DNA from: an uncultured Phycisphaerales bacterium | Lineage (GTDB): Bacteria; Planctomycetota; Phycisphaerae; WQYP01 | Reading direction: 5' to 3' | Assembly (NCBI GenBank): GCA_903868035.1 | Contig: CAIPTQ010000093.1 | Coordinates: forward strand, 1-24,343 | Length of the DNA: 24,343 nucleotides | Shown here: piece by piece, positions 1-7,175 of the stretch | Layout of the letters: the number at the start of each line of letters is the position of its first letter | Position numbering within the stretch: the stretch's first letter is position 1 | Position numbers and translations under genes: made by a program | The notes under the pieces: generated by a model | What the model was told of the DNA's origin: nothing | Seen by the model: the letters and a program-made list of their open reading frames with translations, nothing else | Database searches by the model: none

Positions 1-924
1 CGAGGCGGCGCCTTCACCGGGGGATTCGGTTTTGCCCCCGCACGCGGACCAGCCGCCGCGCCCACGGCGGTGGATTTCTTCCGATCGTACATTGACATCA
101 TGCTCTGGGACATTCTGGGCAAGGCCGTCAACCAGCCCATCTATAAATTGCTGGGCGGCACCAAGGACCGCATGCTGGCCTATTGCAGCAGCCAGCACCT
201 GGCCACGGTGGAGGACTATGAGGCGGATGTGAAGGCGGCCCTGGCGATGGGGTTCAAGGGCTACAAGATTCACCCCGGCGGCGGGCAGCACAAGGGCGGC
301 CCGGCGATTCCGAAGTACATGGGGCACATCGACGAGATCAAGCTGGTCCGGAAAATCGCCGGCGATGATTACACGCTGCTGTTCGATCCGGTCCAGGGGC
401 TGAACCTCTTTGAGGCGTTGCGGGTCGGGCGGGCGCTGGACCAATACGATTATGTCTCGTTTGAGGATCCGATTCCCACCACGGACATCGACGGGCTGAT
501 CGAGCTGCGCGACAAGCTGGATGTGCCGATCGAAGTCGGGGAATTCCTCTATTCGATCCGCGACTACGGCGAATATATCCGCCGCGGCGCGACGGACATC
601 GTGCGGCTGATCGCCGACAACATCGGGGGCATCAGCGGCTCCCATCGGGTCGCGCAGCTCGCGGACGCCTTCGGCATGCCCTGCACGCCGCACAACTGGG
701 GCAACGGCTTTGACCTGGCGGTGCATTTCCAGATCGAGTTGGCGTCGCCGAACTGCTACTGGTTTGAGATGCCCAACACGCCGGAAATGACCGACCGGGC
801 CTACATGAAGGACAAGTTCCGCCTGGACCCCAACGGCTACGTGCTGGCGCCCACCCAACCGGGCCTGGGCTACCCGCTCGACCGCGACGCTTTGGACAAG
901 ATCATGATCCGGATTGACCGTTAA
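1..924 (+). CDS. Enolase-superfamily protein (mandelate racemase subgroup), 5' truncated by window edge
   Basis: The frame is open from base 1 to the TAA at 922-924, so the gene begins outside the window; the GTG at 70 is internal and not a convincing start. The visible 307 residues contain the C-terminal barrel: GYKIH (general-base Lys on strand 2), LLFDP, SFEDP and VGEF (the Asp/Glu/Glu Mg ligands) and DNIGGISG followed by PHNWG (the Asp-His dyad). Family members abstract the alpha proton of a carboxylate and often dehydrate sugar acids. It is a close paralogue of the protein at 2127-3374, which suggests a related substrate. The first visible residues are Gly/Ala/Pro-rich and look like a low-complexity insert before the barrel. 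Substrate cannot be read from sequence; sugar-acid dehydratase is an inference. Confidence 0.88.
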   Translation, partial: RGGAFTGGFGFAPARGPAAAPTAVDFFRSYIDIMLWDILGKAVNQPIYKLLGGTKDRMLAYCSSQHLATVEDYEADVKAALAMGFKGYKIHPGGGQHKGGPAIPKYMGHIDEIKLVRKIAGDDYTLLFDPVQGLNLFEALRVGRALDQYDYVSFEDPIPTTDIDGLIELRDKLDVPIEVGEFLYSIRDYGEYIRRGATDIVRLIADNIGGISGSHRVAQLADAFGMPCTPHNWGNGFDLAVHFQIELASPNCYWFEMPNTPEMTDRAYMKDKFRLDPNGYVLAPTQPGLGYPLDRDALDKIMIRIDR

Positions 925-946
925 TCGATCTTACAAGGATGAACTT

Positions 947-2098
947 ATGGCGACCACGACCCCGATGAAGCAGAGCGGCGGGTTCCCCCGCCGGGCCTTT
1001 TTGCAAGTGTTCGGCGCCAGCGCCCTGGGCCTGGCCCTGGCGCGGTGCGGCGCGCCGACGGCGGACAACCCCTTCACGGCCGCGCCCGCCCCGGGCGCGG
1101 CGCGGGGCGCCAAGGCGCTCCGGGGCCTGTTCCCGATCGCCTCCACGCCGTTCACCGCCGACGACAAGCTCGACCTGGAATGCCTGGCCAACGAGGTGAA
1201 ATTCTGCAACAAGGGCGGGGTCCACGGGCTGGCCTGGCCGCAGATCGCCAGCGGGTGGACGAGCCTGCGCGAGGATGAGCGGATTGCCGGCGCCGAGGCG
1301 CTGCTGGCGGCGGGCAAGGGCGGGAAGACCGCGCTGGTGATCGGCGTGCAGTCGCAGGACGGCAACATGCAGACCGTCGAGAAGTACGCCAAGCACGCGG
1401 CCAAGAACGGGGCGGATGCGATTGTCTCGCTGCCGCCGCCGGGCGTGACGGACGAGGCCGCGTTGCTCACGTACTACCAGCAGGTGGGCAAGATGACCGA
1501 TCTGCCGCTGATCCTCCAGACGCAGGACCAGATGAGCATCAACCTGGTGGTGCAGGCGTACAAGACGATACCGACGGCGCGGACGGTCAAGGACGAAGCC
1601 GCGGCGGGCGGGGGCGCCTTGCAGCGCATTGGCGAGATCCGGCGGCTGACCAATGATGAGATGAAGGTGTTTTCCGGGCAGGGCGTGCGGACGATGATCA
1701 ATGAGATGGAACTGGGGTTCTCCGGTCACTGCCCGACGGTGGCGCTGGCGGATCTGTATGCCCAGGCGTTCGACCTGTATCATGCCGGCCGGAAGGAAGA
1801 CGCCTTCGCGATGTTCGGGCGAATCCAGGCGTTTGGCACGATGAATCTGAGCACGGGCAATCCGATGATGGTGGCGCGGGGGATGTTCAAGCTGACGACG
1901 CGTTCGCGCGCCACGCCCGGAATGGGCGGCGGCGGTGCCGGTGGTGCCGGCGGCGGCGCCGGACGGGGTGGCGGCACCGGGCGCGGCGGCGCCGGAGCGG
2001 CCACGGCTCCCGCGCGTTCGCCGGCCGAAGAGGTCCAGGCCATCCGCAAAGCCCTGGACACGTATCTGAAACCGTATCTGCGTGGCGATCTGGTGTAA
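947..2098 (+). CDS. Exported DapA/NAL-family (dihydrodipicolinate synthase-like) protein
   Basis: Protein of 383 residues. The start at 947 is chosen because AAGGA at 935-939 lies 7 nt upstream; an in-frame start at 914 would overlap the preceding gene. The N-terminus has a twin-arginine motif (PRRAFLQ, residues 14-20) and a hydrophobic stretch ending in LARC, so it is probably Tat-exported and perhaps lipidated, although Arg before Cys is unusual for a lipobox. The TIM-barrel follows from about residue 58 (LRGLFPIASTPFT). The Schiff-base Lys is probably K215 in ARTVKDE. The usual PYY segment carrying the catalytic Tyr is replaced by LPPPG (162-166), and the GTTGE motif is not conserved. A Gly/Arg-rich stretch lies near residues 325-360. 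DapA-family proteins cleave or dehydrate 2-keto acids. Here the activity may be altered or lost. It sits between two enolase paralogues. Confidence 0.85.
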   Translation: MATTTPMKQSGGFPRRAFLQVFGASALGLALARCGAPTADNPFTAAPAPGAARGAKALRGLFPIASTPFTADDKLDLECLANEVKFCNKGGVHGLAWPQIASGWTSLREDERIAGAEALLAAGKGGKTALVIGVQSQDGNMQTVEKYAKHAAKNGADAIVSLPPPGVTDEAALLTYYQQVGKMTDLPLILQTQDQMSINLVVQAYKTIPTARTVKDEAAAGGGALQRIGEIRRLTNDEMKVFSGQGVRTMINEMELGFSGHCPTVALADLYAQAFDLYHAGRKEDAFAMFGRIQAFGTMNLSTGNPMMVARGMFKLTTRSRATPGMGGGGAGGAGGGAGRGGGTGRGGAGAATAPARSPAEEVQAIRKALDTYLKPYLRGDLV

Positions 2099-2126
2099 AT
2101 CCCTTCCCGAGTGTGTGGAGCATCGC

Positions 2127-3374
2127 ATGCACGAGCAAAATGCATCACGCCGGGATTTCCTCGGGACCACCGCCCTGGGGGCGTTGGCCGGGGCCGCGGC
2201 CCTGTCGGCCCCGGCGGCCTTGCTGGCGCAGGCGGTGGCCGTCAAACCCGCCGATCTTCCGGATTTGACCATCAAGGAAGTCCGGGTCTACAACCTCAGC
2301 CGCAACGGGGCCGCCGCCGCGACCGCCCCCACCAATGGCGGCTATACCCAGATTGCCGGGATCGTCACCAATGGCGGCCTCGAAGGGAATTACACGCTGG
2401 CGTCCCGGTATTGGCACCCGGATTGGAGCACGGCCGGCTGGCTCGATTTCGCCAAGCGAGCCTGTGTGGGCAAGAGCGCGCTGCGTTTGACGGATCTGAC
2501 CTCCGCATGGACGCCCGAAATGCGCCGGCGCGGGCAGAGCGTCTATGCCTCGGCAATCGACAACTGTCTTTGGGATATCCTGGGCAAGGCGGTGAATCTG
2601 CCGGTCTATCGCATTCTGGGCGCCTGCCGGGAGCGCGTCATGGCGTACGCCAGCTCGCAGCACCACGCCACCATCGAGCAATTTGTGCAGGAGGTCGTGC
2701 AGATCAAGCGGGAGGGATTCAAAGGCTACAAGATTCATCCGCCCTCGCCCGGCGGCGGACATGACTACAAGCTGGACATTGAAGTGTGCAAGGCCGTGCG
2801 CCGGGCCGCCGGGGACGATTTTATCCTTTTGCACGATCCGGTGGGCGTGTACACGCGGGAAGAGGCGATCAAGGTGGGGCGCGCGATACAGGAATTGAAA
2901 TTCGTCGCCTACGAAGACCCGATACCGACGACCGACATCGAAGGTTTGGCGCAACTTTGCCGCGATTTGGAAATTCCCATTCACGTCGGGGAATTTATCT
3001 TTTCGATCTATAACTATCCTGAATATATCCGGCGTGGCGCGGTCGATGTGATTCGCACAATTGTGGATAACATCGGCGGCATCAGCGGAGGCATCAAGGT
3101 GGCCCGTCTGGCGGAATGTTTCGGCTTGGAATGCGCCCCGCACAACTGGGGCGAGGTGTTCGACCATGCCGTGCATTTCCATCTGGAATTGGCCATGCCC
3201 AACAACGTATGGTTTGAGATGACCGTCCCGCAGGGAAGCAGTGACCGGCCCTATATGAAGGACCGGTTCCGGGTGAACCCGGACGGATATGTCTACGCAC
3301 CCACGAAGCCGGGTTTGGGCTACGAAATCGACCGTGATGCACTGGACAAACTATTGGTGAAAATAGACCGCTGA
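2127..3374 (+). CDS. Tat-exported enolase-superfamily (mandelate racemase subgroup) dehydratase-like protein
   Basis: Protein of 415 residues. GGAG at 2117-2120 sits 6 nt before the ATG at 2127, so this start is preferred to the in-frame one at 2082. The N-terminus ASRRDFLGTTALG is a Tat signal, so the enzyme probably acts outside the cytoplasm. Barrel landmarks: K202 in YKIH (a KxH rather than KxK motif), D237 (LLHDP), E263 (AYEDP), E289 (HVGEF), D314 (VDNIGG) and H339 (PHNWG). All three metal ligands and the Lys and Asp/His acid-base groups are present, so it is probably active. It closely resembles the partial gene at 1-924. Likely role: dehydration or epimerisation of a sugar acid to a 2-keto-3-deoxy acid. 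The exact substrate is unknown. Confidence 0.9.
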   Translation: MHEQNASRRDFLGTTALGALAGAAALSAPAALLAQAVAVKPADLPDLTIKEVRVYNLSRNGAAAATAPTNGGYTQIAGIVTNGGLEGNYTLASRYWHPDWSTAGWLDFAKRACVGKSALRLTDLTSAWTPEMRRRGQSVYASAIDNCLWDILGKAVNLPVYRILGACRERVMAYASSQHHATIEQFVQEVVQIKREGFKGYKIHPPSPGGGHDYKLDIEVCKAVRRAAGDDFILLHDPVGVYTREEAIKVGRAIQELKFVAYEDPIPTTDIEGLAQLCRDLEIPIHVGEFIFSIYNYPEYIRRGAVDVIRTIVDNIGGISGGIKVARLAECFGLECAPHNWGEVFDHAVHFHLELAMPNNVWFEMTVPQGSSDRPYMKDRFRVNPDGYVYAPTKPGLGYEIDRDALDKLLVKIDR

Positions 3375-3388
3375 AGCATGGTTATTCC

Positions 3389-3418
3389 TTGACACTATGG
3401 ATTTCACTATCGTACCAT
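3389..3418 (+). promoter_or_regulatory. Candidate sigma70-type promoter upstream of the DUF362 gene
   Basis: TTGACA at 3389-3394 is a perfect -35 box, followed after 18 nt by TACCAT (3413-3418), a 4/6 match to TATAAT. It lies in the 102-nt gap after the second enolase gene, a locally AT-richer stretch than its surroundings. It could start a transcript running from the DUF362 gene towards the hydrogenase genes. The -10 is weak, so this is tentative. Confidence 0.35.
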
Positions 3419-3476
3419 CCATTATTGCCGTTCGCAGGTTCCATGCGGGTAAACAATTTTACCGGAGTGCCAAATC

Positions 3477-4871
3477 ATGACTCACGCCACCAAATCGCGG
3501 CGCCAATTTCTGAAGAAAACCATGGTCGGCGGCCTGGGGGTCGCCGCGGGGCTGCGTCTGGCCCGGGCGCAGGCTACCGCACCCGCGACGACCGCGCGCG
3601 GCGCGGCGCCGGGCGGTCGCGGCGCAGCCGCTCCGGCCGGACAGCCCTTCAACCCGGCCGAAATCAACATGCCGCTGGGCACCGCCTTCGGCATCAAACC
3701 CGGCCGCGTGGCGTGGGCCCATGATCCGAAGGCCACGAGTTGGGACGGCGTGACCAACGCACCCGGCTGGTGGGATGACGCCAATACGAACCCGGCGGCG
3801 GTCAGCGCCATGCTGTCGAAGGTCATTCGCTCCGTCGGCGGCGAAGCCGCCAACGACAAGGACGCCTGGAACAAGCTTTTCGCCGACTTCAACAAACGGA
3901 AAGGCAAGGGCGAAGTGGGCTACAAGAAAGGCGAGAAGGTCGCCATCAAACCTAATTTCAACCAATGCCGCGCCCACGGCGACAACGCCAATGCCTCCTA
4001 TATCGCCCCGCAGCTCATCCAGCCGCTGTTGCGGCAACTGGTCACCGACGTGGGCGTGGCCCCGGCGGACATCTACATTTACGACGCGATCCGGAATGTC
4101 CCCTCGACGGTCTTCGACCGCGCCACCAAGGAATTCCCCGGCGTGCATTTCCTGGATTCCACCAGCACGGACGGGCGCGAGAAGGCCGTTCCCGACAAGA
4201 CCAAGCCGCTGGTGCTGGCGCAGGGGGGCATCACGTTTTATTTCCCCACGTGCCTCACGGAGGCCGAATACCTGATCAACATGGCCGGCCTCAAGGGGCA
4301 TACGATTGCCAGCATGACGGTGTGCGCCAAGAACCACCTGGGATCCTTCTTCAACGCCGACGGCAGCGCGGGCGCCCGCAACATCCACCCCTACATCACG
4401 GTCAAGGGCAACGGCGCCCAGGCCCCGGGCGCGTACAACGGCCTGGTGGACCTCAACGGCCACCCCCAGACCGGCGGGAAAACCATCCTGTATATCGTGG
4501 ACGCCATCTACGCGACCCAGCACAACGAATTCCGCCTGGCCGCCGCGTGCAAATGGACCAGCGCCCCGTTCAACGGGCATTGGACCTCGAGCATTTTCGC
4601 CTCGCAGGACGGCGTGGCCATCGACTCGGTGGCCCTGGATTTCCTGCGCAACGAACCGACCATCAAGCCGACCATCATCGGGCCGGTGGACAACTACCTA
4701 CACGAGATGGCCCAGGCCGACAAGGCGCCCTCCAAGACCGCCTACGACCCGGCGAAAACGGGCAAGACGCTGGCGAGCCTGGGGGTTCACGAGCACTGGA
4801 ACAACGCGGCGGAGAAAAAGTACAGCCGCAACCTGGGCACGGGCCAGGGCATCGAGTTGGTGGCGGTCTAG
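3477..4871 (+). CDS. Tat-exported DUF362-domain protein
   Basis: Protein of 464 residues with GGAG at 3464-3467 upstream of the ATG. The N-terminus (KSRRQFLKKTMVGG) is a Tat signal, followed by an Ala/Gly/Arg/Pro-rich linker to about residue 60. The body matches the DUF362 pattern as I recall it: a KKGEKVAIKPNFN segment, a TDVGVAPADIYIYD segment, an AGLKGHTIASMTVCAKNHLG segment and an ASQDGVAIDSVALDFL segment near the C-terminus. DUF362 proteins are poorly characterised and often sit beside iron-sulfur or redox proteins. No CxxCxxC ferredoxin motif is present here. Function unknown; location between the sugar-acid genes and the hydrogenase genes suggests an extracytoplasmic redox or metal role, but that is only context. 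Confidence 0.82.
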   Translation: MTHATKSRRQFLKKTMVGGLGVAAGLRLARAQATAPATTARGAAPGGRGAAAPAGQPFNPAEINMPLGTAFGIKPGRVAWAHDPKATSWDGVTNAPGWWDDANTNPAAVSAMLSKVIRSVGGEAANDKDAWNKLFADFNKRKGKGEVGYKKGEKVAIKPNFNQCRAHGDNANASYIAPQLIQPLLRQLVTDVGVAPADIYIYDAIRNVPSTVFDRATKEFPGVHFLDSTSTDGREKAVPDKTKPLVLAQGGITFYFPTCLTEAEYLINMAGLKGHTIASMTVCAKNHLGSFFNADGSAGARNIHPYITVKGNGAQAPGAYNGLVDLNGHPQTGGKTILYIVDAIYATQHNEFRLAAACKWTSAPFNGHWTSSIFASQDGVAIDSVALDFLRNEPTIKPTIIGPVDNYLHEMAQADKAPSKTAYDPAKTGKTLASLGVHEHWNNAAEKKYSRNLGTGQGIELVAV

Positions 4872-4921
4872 CGGCCCCGCGTCCTGATTACGGCATTCCT
4901 TATCCGAAAGGGTGAGAGTTC

Positions 4922-5992
4922 ATGAAACTGCTTCTGCTTGGCACCCTGGTGTTGCCGCTGATCTCCCTGCTGCTCATGGGCTGTGAAAGTTTTCAGGCCA
5001 CCCGCGGCGCGGCTCCGGAACCCCGGACGGCCGGCGCCGCCGGCACCCTGGATATTTACGTGATCGACACCGAGGGCGGCAAGGCGTTGATCGTCGTGCC
5101 GCCCGGCGGCGAGACGATGCTGGTGGATGCCGGCTATCCGACGGCCAACGACCGCGACACCAACCGGATCGTGGCGGCGGCGCAGGCGCTGGGGATCAAG
5201 CAGTTTGATTACGTGGTGGCGACGCACTATGACGCGGATCACGCGGGGAACATCCCGAACCTGTGCGCCAAGATTCCCGGCAAGGTGTATATCGATCATG
5301 GGGCGCTGCTGCCGACGGCCCGGGAACCGGACCTGTCCAATTATTACCCGAACTATCTGAAGTTTGTCGCCGACAAGAAGCGCGTCAGCGTGAAGCCGGG
5401 CGACACGATTCCGCTCCAGGGCGTGCAGATCACGGTGGTCACCGCCGGCGGCGAGGCGCTCAGCAAGCCCCTGCCCGGCGCGGGGCAGCCCAATCCGCTG
5501 GCGGCGGGGGTCACGCCCGGGCCCGTGGACACCGATGACAACGCCGGGTCGATCGGGCTGTACTACCAGTTCGGCAAATTCCGGATGCTGGACCTGGCGG
5601 ACCTGCTGCAGATGGTCGAATGCAAGCTGATGGCCCCGAACAACCTGATCGGGAAGGTCGATCTGTTCATGGTCAGCCACCACGGTTTTGCCAAGTCGAA
5701 TTCCAAGCCTCTGGTACACGCGCTGGAGCCCAAGGCGGCGATCATGAACAACGGCGGGCGCAAGGGCGCGGAAGCGGCGGTGCTGGACATCCTCAAGACG
5801 TCGCCGGGCTTCCAGGATTTGTGGGAGCTGCACTATACGACGGCCAGCGGGGACAAGAACGCGCCGGAGAATTTCATCGCCAATCCCAAGGATCCCTGCG
5901 AGGGCAAAATGATAAAAGTATCCGCGCGGCTTGATGGCGCGTTCACCGTGACCAACACGCGCAACGATTTTTCCAGGACTTACACGCCTTGA
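4922..5992 (+). CDS. Lipoprotein with ComEC-like metallo-beta-lactamase fold
   Basis: Protein of 356 residues. A purine-rich AAAGGGTGAG stretch precedes the ATG. The N-terminus is a lipoprotein signal peptide with lipobox LLMGC (Cys at residue 21). The body is a metallo-beta-lactamase fold: a strand region LDIYVIDTEGG, VDAGYP, the metal motif THYDADHAGN (the HxDxDH variant common in ComEC-like hydrolases), a downstream DLAD and VSHHG near residue 255. Hydrolysis of a phosphoester or similar bond at the outer face of a membrane is plausible. The substrate is not evident. It follows the DUF362 gene by 50 nt and precedes the aldo/keto-reductase-like gene by 13 nt, consistent with one operon. Confidence 0.83.
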   Translation: MKLLLLGTLVLPLISLLLMGCESFQATRGAAPEPRTAGAAGTLDIYVIDTEGGKALIVVPPGGETMLVDAGYPTANDRDTNRIVAAAQALGIKQFDYVVATHYDADHAGNIPNLCAKIPGKVYIDHGALLPTAREPDLSNYYPNYLKFVADKKRVSVKPGDTIPLQGVQITVVTAGGEALSKPLPGAGQPNPLAAGVTPGPVDTDDNAGSIGLYYQFGKFRMLDLADLLQMVECKLMAPNNLIGKVDLFMVSHHGFAKSNSKPLVHALEPKAAIMNNGGRKGAEAAVLDILKTSPGFQDLWELHYTTASGDKNAPENFIANPKDPCEGKMIKVSARLDGAFTVTNTRNDFSRTYTP

Positions 5993-6005
5993 TGATGGAG
6001 TAGTC

Positions 6006-7175
6006 ATGAACGACAGACCCTGTATGTCGCGCCGGCGCTTTATCCAATGTGCCGGCGCCGGATTGGGCGCCGGACTCGCCGCGACGATGCTGCCGCGGAC
6101 GACGCATGCGGCGACCGCCACCGCGCCCGCGCCGGCACCCGCGCCCACCACCGCGGCCGGGGAGTTTCGCCGCGGCGGCATGGTGTATCGTCCGCTGGGC
6201 AAGACCGGGATCAACGTCTCGATCCTGTGCTTCGGCTCGCACACCGACCGCGCCTACAAACAGTCCGGCGGCATCCGGAACGTCCTGAACGCGGAAGGCC
6301 AGGCGCGGCGCGACCGCCAGATTTCCAAGGCCCTGGATCTGGGCGTCAACATCGTGGACGTCTACGAGCACGAAGGGCAGTGGGAACCGCTGGCCAGGCT
6401 CCTCCAGCCCAAGCGCGACAAGGTGATCGTCGCCGGGGCCTACGACAACCCCGAGTTCATCGGCCAGAACATCGACCGCCTCGCCAAGCTTTTCGGCGGC
6501 CACATCGACCTGTATCGCATCCGCAGCGAGACGGTGAAATTCGACCCGCGGCTGCTGGAGCAGTGGGATGTGCTCCGCCGGGCCAAGGAGGCCGGCAAGA
6601 TACGCGCCATCGGCATCGCCTGCCACATGGAAGGGCCGATGATGACGGCCCTGCAGGAACTCGAGGGTCTGGACTACCTCATGCTGCCCTACAACTTCAT
6701 CCACGCCAAGGCGGATTACGCCCAGTTCCTGCCCGCCGCCGCCAAGCAGGGCGTGGGGCTGATCGGCATGAAGCCGCTGGCCGCCGGGTCGATCGTCGAG
6801 TTCGATCCCCGGATCAAATCCGCCTCGATGCCCGAAAACACCAACACGATGCTCTTCAACGCCACCCCCCGCACCCGGGCGATCCTGCCGGCGGCAGTGG
6901 CGGAACTGGCCAAGGCCCTGAACCAACTGCCCGACGAGACGCTGCCGCAGGCCGCGATGCGCTACGTTTATTCCAAACCGTTCCTGGCCACCACGATGAC
7001 CGGCATGGTGGATGACCAGTTCCTGATGGACAACCACGCGGCCCTGGGGCGTTACCAGGAAATCACCCGCGAAGAACACGCCGTCTTCGACGCCGTCAGG
7101 AACGCCACGCTCCTGGCGGGCGCCAGTTGGCTGCCCAAGAATTATCAATGGCTGGAGGAACAATGGCGCGCTTGA
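6006..7175 (+). CDS. Tat-exported aldo/keto-reductase-fold protein with degraded catalytic tetrad
   Basis: Protein of 389 residues with GGAG at 5997-6000 five nt before the ATG. The N-terminus carries MSRRRFIQC, a Tat signal, then an Ala/Pro-rich linker to about residue 52. The AKR barrel begins with YRPLGKTGINVSILCFGS. Of the usual Asp-Tyr-Lys-His tetrad only Asp118 (NIVDVY) remains. The Tyr position is Glu123, the Lys position falls in AGA (143-145), and the His position is Arg173 in LYRIR. The protein is therefore unlikely to be an ordinary NADPH-dependent reductase. The last 13 nt overlap the next gene, which suggests translational coupling. The intact AKR at 21447-22502 on the other strand makes a useful comparison. 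Confidence 0.85.
   Translation: MNDRPCMSRRRFIQCAGAGLGAGLAATMLPRTTHAATATAPAPAPAPTTAAGEFRRGGMVYRPLGKTGINVSILCFGSHTDRAYKQSGGIRNVLNAEGQARRDRQISKALDLGVNIVDVYEHEGQWEPLARLLQPKRDKVIVAGAYDNPEFIGQNIDRLAKLFGGHIDLYRIRSETVKFDPRLLEQWDVLRRAKEAGKIRAIGIACHMEGPMMTALQELEGLDYLMLPYNFIHAKADYAQFLPAAAKQGVGLIGMKPLAAGSIVEFDPRIKSASMPENTNTMLFNATPRTRAILPAAVAELAKALNQLPDETLPQAAMRYVYSKPFLATTMTGMVDDQFLMDNHAALGRYQEITREEHAVFDAVRNATLLAGASWLPKNYQWLEEQWRA

Noticed and set aside
902..2275. Long open frame on the - strand opposite the DapA-like gene
   Set aside because: Arg/Gly/Ala-rich translation with no recognisable fold, lying opposite a gene with clear motifs and ribosome-binding site; it is a by-product of high GC content. 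The same applies to the long - strand frames at 3459-4580, 4868-6244, 5943-7184 and 7235-8764.
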